NCBI RefSeq assembly: GCF_000974985.2
Contig: NZ_LAVA02000073.1
Location: 1 to 64,000 of the forward strand
Direction of reading: 5' to 3'
Length of the DNA: 64,000 nucleotides
Source of the DNA: Streptomyces mangrovisoli
Lineage (GTDB): Bacteria; Actinomycetota; Actinomycetes; Streptomycetales; Streptomycetaceae
Below are positions 26,209 to 35,608 of the stretch, piece by piece. Every line of letters begins with the position of its first letter. Positions within the stretch are counted from its first letter, which is position 1. The notes beneath the pieces are model-generated. The model ran no database searches. It saw only the letters and a list, made by a program, of their open reading frames with translations, and was not told where the DNA came from. The translations under genes were made by a program, and so were the position numbers.

Positions 26209-26369
26209 ATGGACCCTCCGCCACAGGCGCACATCGGTGTCGGTCACGGTTCGGAGTACACCATGACCATGGAGGGCGGTCAACTGACTGTCACCATGTG
26301 GACGGTGGGGTGACCGTGTGTGCGAGCGCCGCGCGAGGACACGCCGAGAACCGCTCCGGCGGGCCGCCG

Positions 26370-26502
26370 CGCCGGACCCCCGGGCCACCCGCCGTGCGGC
26401 CCACGCCGGACCCCCGGACCGCCCCCCGTGCGGGCCGCGTCGGACCCCCGGACCCCCCGTGGGGGCCGCGTCGGACCCCCGGACCGCCCCTCGTGCGGCC
26501 CC
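26370..26502. repeat. 34-bp tandem repeat, four copies
   Basis: Units 26370-26403, 26404-26437, 26438-26468 (31 bp) and 26469-26502 share CGGACCCCCGG and a GTGCGGSCC end. They lie between the end of the FAD monooxygenase gene and the dioxygenase leader. No coding role supported. Confidence 0.8.
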
Positions 26503-26541
26503 CTGAACACCTTGGCCGGCCGACGGCGGCCCCCGGCCCCC

Positions 26542-28158
26542 TCAGGAAGCCGACCCCGCGGCCGCCCCCGTCCCCTCCGTGGTCCTGGCCGGTGCGGGCC
26601 CGCCCAGGGCCGCCTCGGCCGCGGCGTACAGGTCGGCCGGGCGGACGCCGCTCAGCGCCGTCACGAGATGCCCGTCGGGCCGTACGAGCAGAACGGTGTG
26701 GGCGGCGGCGCCCGGGTAGCTCTCGGCGACCAGCAGCTCCGCGGGGTGCGGGAGCGCGGTCACGGCGGCGGCCAGCCGGGGCATGACCCCGGCGGTCACC
26801 CAGTGCTTGCGCTCCCAGACGACCGTGCCCGGCGCGACCAGGACGACGAGCAGCGCGCCGCGCCCCAGCCGGTCCCGCAGCCGTACGAACGAGCCGTCCT
26901 CGGCCGTGACCCGGACATCGGCGACCGGGGCGCCCGGCGCGGTCCCGACGGGCACCTCCGCCTCCAGGGGGCCGGGCGCGAGCGGCGAGTGGGCGTACGT
27001 CCCCGGGCCGCCCAGGGCGCCGAGCCCGAGGTGGCCCTCGACGAGCAGCGCGTCGTGGCCGCGGGCCGAGCCGGGGACGTAGGAGCGCAGCCCGCCACCG
27101 CCGCGGACCAGGGGCAGCGCCTGGTCGGCGGCGCGCAGCCGGGCGGCGACGGCCGCCCGCCGCTCCGCCTGATAGCTGTCGAGCAGCGCCTCGTGCTGCC
27201 CGTGGTGCCAGGCCAGGGCCAGCTTCCAGGCGAGGTTGTCGGCGTCCCGGAGGCCCTCGTCCAGGCCCTGGGTGCCGAGCGCGCCCAGCAGGTGCGCCGC
27301 GTCGCCCGCGACGAAGACCCTGCCGACCCGCCAGCGGCGCGCGAGACGGTGGTGGACGGTGTGCACTCCGGTGTCGAGCAGGTCGTACGTCGGTGTGGCG
27401 CTGCCCGTCCAGCCGCTGAGCGTCTCGCGGATGCGGGACACCAGCAGGTCGGGCGTGACCAGGTCCTTGCCGGGCGGCAGCAGCCAGTCCAGCCGCCACA
27501 CGCCGTCCGGCAGCGGGCGGGCGATGACCTCCCCGGCGGACGGCCCGGACGTCCGCCACGGCGGCGTCCGGTGCAGCAACGCCTCGCCGGGCCAGGGAAG
27601 TTCGGTGCGCAGCGCGGCCACGGCGTGCCGTTCGACCGCCGTACGGCCGGGGAAGCGGATGTCGACGAGCTTGCGCACGGTGGAGCGCGGGCCGTCGCAG
27701 CCGACCAGATGGCTGCCGCGCCACCAGGTGCCCCGGGGGCCGCGGGTGTGGACCGTGACGCCCGAGACCTCCTGCTCGACGGCGTCGACCCGGCTGTCCG
27801 GGACGACCCTGACGAGCGGCTCCCCGGCCAGGGCCTGGCGCAGGGCACCGGTCAGCACATGCTGGGCGACGTGCAGCGGGGCGGGCTCGTCGGCCTCGAA
27901 CGTGATCTCCCGCATCACCTGCTTGCGCCGCAGCGACCGCCATCCGGCCCAGCGCATTCCGGCCGTGTCGAGCGGGACGCCGGTGATCCGGGCCGACAGG
28001 CCCGCGGTGTCCTCGCGCAGCACCACGGTGCGCGCGGGCCGCGGTTCGTCCTTGCCCGGCCCCTCGTCGAGGACGACGGACGGCACCTCGTGGCGCGCCA
28101 GTGCCAGGGCGAGCGTCAGCCCGACGGGCCCCGCCCCGACGATGATCACCGGGTCCAC
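26542..28158 (-). CDS. FAD-dependent aromatic-type monooxygenase
   Basis: 538 aa from GTG 28158 (AGGGGG about 9 nt upstream; a 30-codon in-frame extension lacks a ribosome site). Class-A flavoprotein monooxygenase: FAD motif GAGPVG at 8-13, second motif VGCDGPRSTVRK, and VFVAGDAAHLLGALGTQGLDEG before the C-terminal thioredoxin-like domain seen in phenol-hydroxylase and polyketide hydroxylase relatives. These enzymes hydroxylate aromatic or polyketide substrates using NAD(P)H and oxygen. No biosynthetic partner is next to it; substrate unknown. Confidence 0.87.
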   Translation of the reverse strand: MDPVIIVGAGPVGLTLALALARHEVPSVVLDEGPGKDEPRPARTVVLREDTAGLSARITGVPLDTAGMRWAGWRSLRRKQVMREITFEADEPAPLHVAQHVLTGALRQALAGEPLVRVVPDSRVDAVEQEVSGVTVHTRGPRGTWWRGSHLVGCDGPRSTVRKLVDIRFPGRTAVERHAVAALRTELPWPGEALLHRTPPWRTSGPSAGEVIARPLPDGVWRLDWLLPPGKDLVTPDLLVSRIRETLSGWTGSATPTYDLLDTGVHTVHHRLARRWRVGRVFVAGDAAHLLGALGTQGLDEGLRDADNLAWKLALAWHHGQHEALLDSYQAERRAAVAARLRAADQALPLVRGGGGLRSYVPGSARGHDALLVEGHLGLGALGGPGTYAHSPLAPGPLEAEVPVGTAPGAPVADVRVTAEDGSFVRLRDRLGRGALLVVLVAPGTVVWERKHWVTAGVMPRLAAAVTALPHPAELLVAESYPGAAAHTVLLVRPDGHLVTALSGVRPADLYAAAEAALGGPAPARTTEGTGAAAGSAS

Positions 28159-28276
28159 GGCGTGGCGCCCCCTGCCCGCGACGGCGTCCCCGGGGACGCG
28201 TGTGAACAGAAGGTTGGAGCAGGGTGCACGATCACAGAACGTATGCAACCCACTGCCGGAGTTTGCGTCAAGTGAC

Positions 28277-28306
28277 GGAGGCAGTGGCGATCATGCCACT
28301 GCCTCC
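28277..28306 (-). terminator. Terminator hairpin after gluD
   Basis: Perfect 12-bp stem with 6-nt loop (arms 28277-28288 and 28295-28306). It lies downstream of gluD and upstream of the monooxygenase start, both on the minus strand. The remainder of 28159-28456 holds no gene I can support. Confidence 0.65.
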
Positions 28307-28456
28307 CCGTTCCCCGCCATCGACTGATCGATCGTCAGATGAACGGCCGCCGACGGGCCTTCGCCGAGGTGGCACGGCCGGCCTCCGCCGAGCGGCGCCC
28401 TGCCCGGCCGCCCCGCGGTGGCGCGCCCCGTCGGCCGCCCCGGTGACGCGGCCCCG

Positions 28457-29368
28457 TCAGACGCCACCGCCGCCCGCCCCGGTGCCGAACCCCCCGCGGA
28501 TCTCGGCCGGGTTGAGCTCCTCGGCGTCCTGGACGCCGACGACCGCGCCGGTGCTGCGCCTGCTGCGCCGCAGCCGGCCCTCCAGCCAGCCGGCGAAGCT
28601 GGTCAGGGCGAAGTTCACCAGGATGAAGACGACGCCGACGACGATGAAGCTCGGTACGACATTGGCGTAGTTGGCCGCGAGCGTGCTGCGCGCGGTCAGC
28701 AGTTCGGCGTAGCCGATCATCACGCCGCCGAGCGCGGTGTCCTTCACGATGACCACGAGCTGGCTGACGATGGCGGGCAGCATGACCGCCACCGCCTGCG
28801 GCAGCAGAATGCTCACCATCGTCTGGCCCTTGCGCAGTCCGATGCCGTACGCCGCCTCCGCCTGGCCCCGCGGCAGCGCGAGCACACCGGCCCGGACCAC
28901 CTCGGCGAGCACCGAGGCGTTGTAGAGCACCAGGCCCGTGACGACCGCGTAGAGCGGCCGGTCCTCGCTGCCCACGCCGGTGGAGCGGGCGTAGAACTCG
29001 TTGGCGAACAGCATCAGCAGCAGGACCGGCAGGGAGCGGAAGAACTCCACGACCACGCCGGCCGGAACGCGCACCCAGCGGTGGTCGGACAGCCGCGCGA
29101 GGCCGAGGGCCGCGCCGAGCGGCAGCGCGATCACCATGGCGAGCGCCGCGGCCTTCAGGGTGTTGCCGAGTCCCGGCAGCAGATACGTCGTCCACGCCTC
29201 GGAGGTGGTGAACGGCTGCCACAGCGCCCACTTGAGCTGGCCCTTGTCGTCCATGGTGCGCCAGACCCACCAGGCCAGCAGGCCGAGCAGCGCGACGAAG
29301 ACCGCCGCGAGGGCCGCGTTGCGGCGCCGGGCGCGGGGCCCCGGGGCGTCGTAGAGGACGGAGGTCAT
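28457..29368 (-). CDS. gluD: Glutamate ABC transporter permease GluD
   Basis: 303 aa from ATG 29368. Polar amino-acid permease of the HisMQ type with about six membrane segments and the EAA-type coupling loop (EVVRAGVLALPRGQAEAAYGIGLRKGQTM). It pairs with GluC to form the membrane channel for glutamate uptake. Start overlaps the gluC stop by ATGA. The C-terminal 40 residues are hydrophilic, ending in a Gly run. Confidence 0.9.
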   Translation of the reverse strand: MTSVLYDAPGPRARRRNAALAAVFVALLGLLAWWVWRTMDDKGQLKWALWQPFTTSEAWTTYLLPGLGNTLKAAALAMVIALPLGAALGLARLSDHRWVRVPAGVVVEFFRSLPVLLLMLFANEFYARSTGVGSEDRPLYAVVTGLVLYNASVLAEVVRAGVLALPRGQAEAAYGIGLRKGQTMVSILLPQAVAVMLPAIVSQLVVIVKDTALGGVMIGYAELLTARSTLAANYANVVPSFIVVGVVFILVNFALTSFAGWLEGRLRRSRRSTGAVVGVQDAEELNPAEIRGGFGTGAGGGGV

Positions 29369-30033
29369 CGCTTCACCGCCAGTCGCTTGCCGAGCCGGCC
29401 GAGGAGCAGGCCGGTGGGCAGGGTCAGGACCACGAACCCGAGGGCGAAGACCGCGCCGACGGCGATCGTCTGGGCCTCGTTCTCGATCATCTGCTTCATC
29501 AGGCTGGCGGCCTCGGCCACGCCGATGGCGGCCGCCACGGTGGTGTTCTTGGTCAGCGCGATCAGGACGTTGGCGAGCGGGGCGATCACCGCGCGGAACG
29601 CCTGCGGCAGCACGACGAGCCGCAGCGACTGGCTGAAGTTGAGGCCGATCGCGCGGGCCGCCTCCGCCTGCCCCACGGGCACGGTGTTGATGCCGGAGCG
29701 CACCGCCTCGCACACGAAGGCGGCGTGGTAGGCGACCAGGCCGAGCAGCGCGAGCCGGAAGCCCTGAGCCTTGAAGTCGTCGGAGGCGCCCATGGTCACG
29801 CCGAAGATGTCGGCGAGGCCGAGCGAGGTGAAGACGATGATGACCGTCAGGGGGATGTTCCGGACGATGTTGACGTAGGCGGTGCCGAATCCGCGCATCA
29901 GCGGGACCGGGCTGACCCGCATCGCCGCCAGCAGGGTGCCCCAGACGAGGGAGCCCACGGCGGAGAGCAGGGTCAGTTTCACCGTCATCCAGAACGCCCC
30001 GAGGACGTCGTAACCTTGCAGAAAGTCGAACAC
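29365..30033 (-). CDS. gluC: Glutamate ABC transporter permease GluC
   Basis: 222 aa, HisMQ-type permease: five or so membrane segments, coupling loop EAVRSGINTVPVGQAEAARAIGLN and a typical MFDFLQGYDVLGAFWMTVKLTL start. Shares the operon with gluB upstream (99-nt gap) and gluD downstream (overlap). Confidence 0.92.
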   Translation of the reverse strand: MFDFLQGYDVLGAFWMTVKLTLLSAVGSLVWGTLLAAMRVSPVPLMRGFGTAYVNIVRNIPLTVIIVFTSLGLADIFGVTMGASDDFKAQGFRLALLGLVAYHAAFVCEAVRSGINTVPVGQAEAARAIGLNFSQSLRLVVLPQAFRAVIAPLANVLIALTKNTTVAAAIGVAEAASLMKQMIENEAQTIAVGAVFALGFVVLTLPTGLLLGRLGKRLAVKR

Positions 30034-30132
30034 GCTTCTCCCGCGCTTCCACGTGTGCCGGAGCGGCGGCGCGCCGGTGTCAGGTCCGGCGCGCCGCCCT
30101 CCGGGGACTGGCTAGCCGCCCGCGTGGGACGG

Positions 30133-30966
30133 CTACTTGACGATGTGGCCGATCTGCGGGGCCGGCTCGTTCCGGTAGTTCGCCGGGCCGAAGTTCTTGT
30201 CCACGGCCTTCTTCCAGGAGCCGTCGGACTCCATCTTCTCGATGGCGTCGTCGATCTTCTTCTTGAGGTCGGCGTCGCCCTTCTTGAGGCCGATGCCGTA
30301 GTTCTCGTTGCTGAGCTTGAGGCCCGCGAGCTTGAACTGGTCCTTGTACTTGTCCTGTGCGGCGAAGCCCGCGAGGATCGAGTCGTCGGTGGTCACCGCG
30401 TCGACGGCGCCGCTCTGGAGGCCGGCGATGCACTCCGAGTAGCCGCTGTACTCGCGCAGTTGGGCCTTCGGGGCGATCGTGTCGTGGACGTTCTGCGCCG
30501 AGGTCGAGCCGGTCACCGAGCACAGCTTCTTGCCGTTGAGGTCGGTGCCCTTGCTGATCGTGGAGTCCTTCTTGACCAGCAGGTCCTGGTGGGCGAGGAG
30601 ATAGGGGCCGGCGAAGTCGACCTTCTGCTCGCGCTCGTCGGTGATCGAGTAGCTGGCGACGATGAACTTCACGTCGCCGCGCTGGATGGCGTTCTCGCGG
30701 TCGGCGCTCTTGGTCTCGGTCCACTCGATCTGGTCGGGCTTGTAGCCGAGCTGTCCCGCGACATACGTCGCCACGTCCACGTCGAAGCCGGCGAAGGTGC
30801 CGTCCGGCTGCTTCAGGCCTATGCCGGGCTGGTCGAACTTGATGCCGATCTTGATCTTCTTGCCGCCGCCGGACGAGTCGTCGTCGTTGCCGGAGCCGCA
30901 CGCGGTGGCCGCGAGGGCGAGGGCGAGCACGGCGGCCGAGGCGGCGGTGACCTTGCGGAGCTTCAT
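30133..30966 (-). CDS. gluB: Glutamate-binding lipoprotein GluB
   Basis: 277 aa from ATG 30966 (AGGA 8 nt upstream; the earlier ATG at 30975 would have the ribosome site touching it). Lipobox with C23 (LAATAC). Polar amino-acid binding fold: IGIKFDQPGIGLKQPDGTFAGFDVDVATYVAGQLG, then FIVASYSITDEREQKVDFAGPY. It captures extracellular glutamate for GluCD/GluA. The 158-nt gap to gluA may allow separate control of its level. Confidence 0.92.
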   Translation of the reverse strand: MKLRKVTAASAAVLALALAATACGSGNDDDSSGGGKKIKIGIKFDQPGIGLKQPDGTFAGFDVDVATYVAGQLGYKPDQIEWTETKSADRENAIQRGDVKFIVASYSITDEREQKVDFAGPYLLAHQDLLVKKDSTISKGTDLNGKKLCSVTGSTSAQNVHDTIAPKAQLREYSGYSECIAGLQSGAVDAVTTDDSILAGFAAQDKYKDQFKLAGLKLSNENYGIGLKKGDADLKKKIDDAIEKMESDGSWKKAVDKNFGPANYRNEPAPQIGHIVK

Positions 30967-31124
30967 GAGAGACATCCTTCGAGTGGGGGAGACGCGGGGC
31001 GCCACGCGCGCGTGCGCGCGGGCGTCCGCATCGGGTCAAAGTGGCGCACAACGGGTACGCCATGGGCGCGCTGCGGAGACGGCGGAGGCGCGGTGCGACC
31101 GCCGTCGTGGTGCGATGGCTTGGC

Positions 31125-31901
<777 letters not shown>

Positions 31902-32223
31902 CGCTTTCGGGCTCCGTCCTCCTCGGTTTCGGAGGACAGTAGTGACGCGCCATGACCAGCGTCATTACATCTGAGGGAGATCTGAGCATCACGATCCGGC
32001 AGCGGCCGGACACACCTCGTAGCACCCGTCACAGCAGTGCGTATCGGCCCCGTAACGGAAGCGGCGCGCACGGGGAACCCTCTTGACTCCGCCGACGTCC
32101 ATCAGCGTGACTGCTTCGGTGCCGTACGCGTGTACGGCCGTACGACCACATGACCGTACGACGGCCGACGGCGCGCGAGCACGTGCCGGCGGACCGCGAC
32201 CGAAGAACCGGAGGGGGCCGGGA
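31902..32223. promoter_or_regulatory. Divergent gluA/gluR control region
   Basis: About 320 nt between divergent starts with no gene. It is richer in A/T than its surroundings and contains several GTACG-type short palindromes (32125-32162). It should hold both promoters and the GluR operator; I cannot place them with confidence. Confidence 0.45.
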
Positions 32224-32910
32224 ATGAGACTGCTGCTCGTCGAGGACGACAACCACGTCGCCGCGGCCCTGTCCGCCGTGCTGGCGCGGCACGGGTTCGA
32301 CGTCACGCACGCCCGCAGCGGCGAGGAGGCCCTGCGCGCCCTCGTCCCCGAGGGCGACTGCTTCGGGGTCGTGCTGCTCGACCTCGGCCTGCCCGACCAG
32401 GACGGCTACGAGGTCTGCGGCAAGATACGCAAGCGCACCAGCACCCCGGTGATCATGGTCACCGCCCGCTCCGACGTGCGCTCCCGCATCCACGGCCTCA
32501 ACCTCGGCGCCGACGACTACGTCGTCAAGCCCTACGACACCGGCGAGCTGCTCGCCCGGATCCACGCCGTCAGCCGGCGCACCGTCCACGAGGACGCGGC
32601 GGGCGGCGGCGACACCGCCCTGCGCCTCGGCTCCGTGCACATCGAACTGCCCACCCGCCAGGTCAGCGTGGACGGCGCGGTGGTCCAGCTGACCCGCAAG
32701 GAGTTCGACCTGCTCGCGCTGCTCGCCCAGCGGCCCGGGGTCGTCTTCCGCCGGGAGCAGATCATCAGCGAGGTGTGGCAGACCAGCTGGGAGGGGACCG
32801 GACGCACGCTGGAGGTGCATGTCGCCTCCCTGCGCTCCAAGCTGCGCATGCCCGCGCTGATCGAGACCGTACGCGGCGTCGGCTACCGGCTCGTCGCCCC
32901 GGCCGGGTAG
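32224..32910 (+). CDS. gluR: OmpR-family response regulator GluR
   Basis: 228 aa, ATG 32224. Receiver domain with acidic E7-D8-D9, phosphoacceptor D53 (VLLDLGLPDQDGYE), T/K in MVTARSD and VVKPYD; a winged-helix DNA-binding domain occupies about 130-226 (QLTRKEFDLLALLAQRPGVVFRRE). Paired with the kinase 9 nt downstream and divergent from gluABCD, which is the arrangement of GluR-GluK, a glutamate-sensing system controlling gluABCD in S. coelicolor. Confidence 0.9.
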   Translation: MRLLLVEDDNHVAAALSAVLARHGFDVTHARSGEEALRALVPEGDCFGVVLLDLGLPDQDGYEVCGKIRKRTSTPVIMVTARSDVRSRIHGLNLGADDYVVKPYDTGELLARIHAVSRRTVHEDAAGGGDTALRLGSVHIELPTRQVSVDGAVVQLTRKEFDLLALLAQRPGVVFRREQIISEVWQTSWEGTGRTLEVHVASLRSKLRMPALIETVRGVGYRLVAPAG

Positions 32911-32919
32911 CGGGGCCGG

Positions 32920-34332
32920 GTGCGCACTCGCCTCCTGCCGCTGCTCATCGTCCTCCTGGCGGCCGTCCTGCTCGCGCTCGGCGTGCCGCTCGCCATCAGC
33001 GTGGCCAAGGCGCAGCAGCAGAAGGTGGTCGTCGACCGCATCGACGACACGGCGCGGTTCGCCGCGCTCGCGCAGTACGTCACCGAATCGCCCGCCGGCG
33101 CCCGCCCCGAGACCGCCAACCCCGACGAGCGCCTGGAGACCCTGGAGCGCGAACTCGCCAGCTACCACCGGGTCTACCGGATCCGCGCGGGCGTCTACTA
33201 CCGCACCGACACGCCGATGGCGCACGCCCCCCAGGACTGGTTCCTGCCCGCGGAGGGCGAGATGCGCGACGCCTTCGACGAGGCGCTGCTCAGCCGGCGC
33301 AGCCACGACCCCCGGCAGGTCTGGCCCTGGCAGCACCACCGGCTGATCGTCGCCTCCCCGGTCATCCGGGACGGCGACGTCGTCGCGGTCGTCGTGACCG
33401 ACTCGCCCACCGACGCGATGCGCTCGCGCATCCTGCACGGCTGGCTGGTCATCGCCGCGGGCGAGACCGGCGCCATGCTGCTCGCCGTCGGCGCGGCGCT
33501 GCGGCTGACCGGCTGGGTGCTGCGGCCGGTGCGCGTGCTCGACGCCACCACGCACGCGATCGCGAGCGGACGGCTCACGTCGCGGGTCGTGGTCGCCGGC
33601 GGCCCGCCGGAACTCAGACGGCTGGCCCGTGCGTTCAACGAGATGGCGGACAACGTCGAGGACGTCCTGGAGCAGCAGCGCGCCTTCGTCGCCGACGCCT
33701 CCCACCAGCTGCGCAACCCGCTGGCCGCGCTGCTGCTGCGGATCGAACTGCTCGCCCTCGAACTGCCGGAGGGCAACGAGGAGATCGCCTCGGTCCGCAC
33801 CGAGGGCAAGCGGCTCGCCGAGGTTCTCGACGACCTGCTGGACCTCGCGCTGGCCGAACACGCCGAGGCGGAGCTGCGGGTGACCGACATCGGCGCGCTG
33901 ACCGCGGAGCGCGTCGCGGCCTGGGCGCCCGCCGCCGCGGCCAAGGGCGTACGGCTGGAGGGCAGATGCCCGGCGGTGACCGCGTGGGCCGACCCGGTCA
34001 CGCTCTCCAGCGCGCTGGACGCGGTGATCGACAACGCGGTGAAGTTCTCGCCGGAGGACGGGCTGGTGGAGGTCGCCGTGCTGGCCGGCGGGGAGACCTC
34101 GACCGTCACCGTCACCGACACCGGCCCCGGGCTCACCGACGACGAACTCGCCCGCGTCGGCGACCGCTTCTGGCGCAGCGGCCGCCACCAGAACATCAAG
34201 GGCTCCGGCCTCGGTCTGTCCATCACCCGGACCCTGCTCGCCGCGGGCGGCGGCACGATCGCCTACGACCGCCACGAGCCGCACGGCCTGGAGGTCAGGG
34301 TCACGCTGCCGAGGTCGCGGCCGTCGGAGTGA
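32920..34332 (+). CDS. gluK: Sensor histidine kinase GluK
   Basis: 470 aa, GTG 32920. Membrane segment at about 6-28, an extracytoplasmic domain (about 30-175), second membrane segment (about 180-205), HAMP, then the H-box with H262 (FVADASHQLRNPLAALLLR), N-box DAVIDNAVKFSPE, and G-boxes DTGPGL and GSGLGLS. It presumably senses glutamate outside the cell and phosphorylates GluR D53. Confidence 0.9.
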   Translation: MRTRLLPLLIVLLAAVLLALGVPLAISVAKAQQQKVVVDRIDDTARFAALAQYVTESPAGARPETANPDERLETLERELASYHRVYRIRAGVYYRTDTPMAHAPQDWFLPAEGEMRDAFDEALLSRRSHDPRQVWPWQHHRLIVASPVIRDGDVVAVVVTDSPTDAMRSRILHGWLVIAAGETGAMLLAVGAALRLTGWVLRPVRVLDATTHAIASGRLTSRVVVAGGPPELRRLARAFNEMADNVEDVLEQQRAFVADASHQLRNPLAALLLRIELLALELPEGNEEIASVRTEGKRLAEVLDDLLDLALAEHAEAELRVTDIGALTAERVAAWAPAAAAKGVRLEGRCPAVTAWADPVTLSSALDAVIDNAVKFSPEDGLVEVAVLAGGETSTVTVTDTGPGLTDDELARVGDRFWRSGRHQNIKGSGLGLSITRTLLAAGGGTIAYDRHEPHGLEVRVTLPRSRPSE

Positions 34333-34360
34333 GGGGGCGCTGGGGCGGCCCAGCGCGGGC

Positions 34361-34407
34361 GGCGGTGCGGCGGGGGCGGCGGTGCGGCGGGGGTGGCGGT
34401 GCGGCGG
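34361..34407. repeat. 17-bp tandem repeat after gluK
   Basis: GGCGGTGCGGCGGGGG recurs with a 17-bp period (34361-34376, 34378-34393, partial 34395-34407). Intergenic between convergent genes. Confidence 0.75.
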
Positions 34408-34440
34408 TTTTCCTCCGCGTGGTCGGTCCCGGTCGGGCGC

Positions 34441-34520
34441 GGGTGCCCGCGCGGCAGCGTTACGGCTTCACCGAGCGCGGTCCGGGTGCCCGCGCGGCAG
34501 CGTTACGGCTTCACCGAGCG
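34441..34520. repeat. 37-bp exact direct repeat duplicating a gene end
   Basis: 34441-34477 and 34484-34520 are identical, period 43. The right copy contains the last codons and stop of the TAXI receptor gene (stop at 34503-34505); the left copy is a duplicate of that gene end in the intergenic space. Confidence 0.9.
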
Positions 34521-35501
34521 GTAGTAGCGCCGCGCGCCCTCGTGCAGGGTCAGCGGGTCCGTGTAGATCGCCGTCCGCAGGTCCACCAGCTGCGCGGAGT
34601 GGACGTTGCGGCCGATGCTGTCGCGGCTCCTGATCACCGTCCGGGTCACCCACTCGGTGAGCCGCGGGTCCATGTCCTTGCGGGTCATGAGCAGGTTGGC
34701 GACCGCGATCGTCGGCACCGCCTGGCCGTTCTGGATCGTCGGGTACGCCGACTCCGGCATGTCGGTGGCCCGGTAGTAGCGCGTCGCGTCGTTCTCGGCG
34801 TGCAGCTTGGCGACGAGGCCGGCCTCGATCGGCACGAACCGGAAGGTGTACTTCTCGGCCAGGTTCTCCAGACCACGGGTCGGCAGCCCGCCGGACCAGA
34901 AGAACGCGTCGATCGCGCCCGTGCGCAGCCGGTCCGGGCCGGTGTCGATGCCGTCGGCCTCCGGTGTGATGTCCTTGCGCGGGTCGATCCCGGCGGCCTT
35001 CAGGACGCGGTCGGCGATCAGCCGCACACCGGAGTCCTGCGGGCCGATCGCGACCCGCTTGCCCCGCAGGTCGGCGACGGACGTGACGGGGGAGTCGCGC
35101 GGCACGATCAGCTGCACGTAGTCGTCGTAGAGCCGCGCGACCCCGCGCAGCCCGCCCGCGCCCGTGCCGTGGTCGAGTTCGTACGTCTCCACCGCGTCGG
35201 CGGCAGCGATGGTGAAGTCGGCGTCGCCGCTCGCCACGCGCGCGACGTTCTCCTGCGAGCCGTCGCTGGTCTCCAGCCGCACCTTCAGCTGCGGCATGTC
35301 CTTGTCGAGCGCGTTGCGCAGCAGGCGGCCGTACTCCTGGTACACGCCCTGCGGCGCGCCCGTGCTGAAGGTGATCGTCCCGCTCGGCGGGCGCTCGCCC
35401 AGCGGCAGCAGCCACCACAGCAGCAGCCCGAGGGCCACGAGGCAGGCGGCGCCGAGCTGGAACGCGCGGCGCCCGCGGACGCGGGGGAGGACCTTGGACA
35501 T
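34503..35501 (-). CDS. TAXI-family solute receptor
   Basis: 332 aa. One N-terminal membrane segment (about 13-32) and then a TRAP-transporter-associated extracytoplasmic immunogenic (TAXI) fold: ITFSTGAPQGVYQEYGRLL, later GKRVAIGPQDSGVRLIADRVL and IDAFFWSGGLPTRGLENLAE. TAXI proteins bind organic acids, often glutamate or other dicarboxylates, for TRAP transporters. No DctM/DctQ gene is adjacent, so its transport partner is elsewhere or it acts as a sensor; the position next to gluRK is suggestive only. Confidence 0.85.
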   Translation of the reverse strand: MSKVLPRVRGRRAFQLGAACLVALGLLLWWLLPLGERPPSGTITFSTGAPQGVYQEYGRLLRNALDKDMPQLKVRLETSDGSQENVARVASGDADFTIAAADAVETYELDHGTGAGGLRGVARLYDDYVQLIVPRDSPVTSVADLRGKRVAIGPQDSGVRLIADRVLKAAGIDPRKDITPEADGIDTGPDRLRTGAIDAFFWSGGLPTRGLENLAEKYTFRFVPIEAGLVAKLHAENDATRYYRATDMPESAYPTIQNGQAVPTIAVANLLMTRKDMDPRLTEWVTRTVIRSRDSIGRNVHSAQLVDLRTAIYTDPLTLHEGARRYYRSVKP

Positions 35502-35579
35502 GCGCGCGATCCTGCCAGGGAGCCGGGGGCCGCCGCCAGGGAGGTTTCCCGCCGGGAGCGGATTCCGGGGCCGGGGGCG

Positions 35580-35602
35580 TTGTCAGTGGTGACGGTTAGT
35601 GT
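35580..35602 (+). promoter_or_regulatory. PafBC-type DNA-damage promoter of the MazG-like gene
   Basis: TTGTCAGTGGT (35580-35590), 6 nt, TAGTGT (35597-35602), then 6 nt to ATG 35609. It differs from the recA element at one base of the upstream box. The gap to the start codon implies a leaderless mRNA. Confidence 0.8.
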
Positions 35603-35608
35603 CGGCGC

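Noticed and set aside
28277..28306. GCCACTG motif suggesting a cobalamin riboswitch
   Set aside because: It is one arm of a simple perfect hairpin with no surrounding riboswitch architecture, and the downstream gene is not cobalamin-related.
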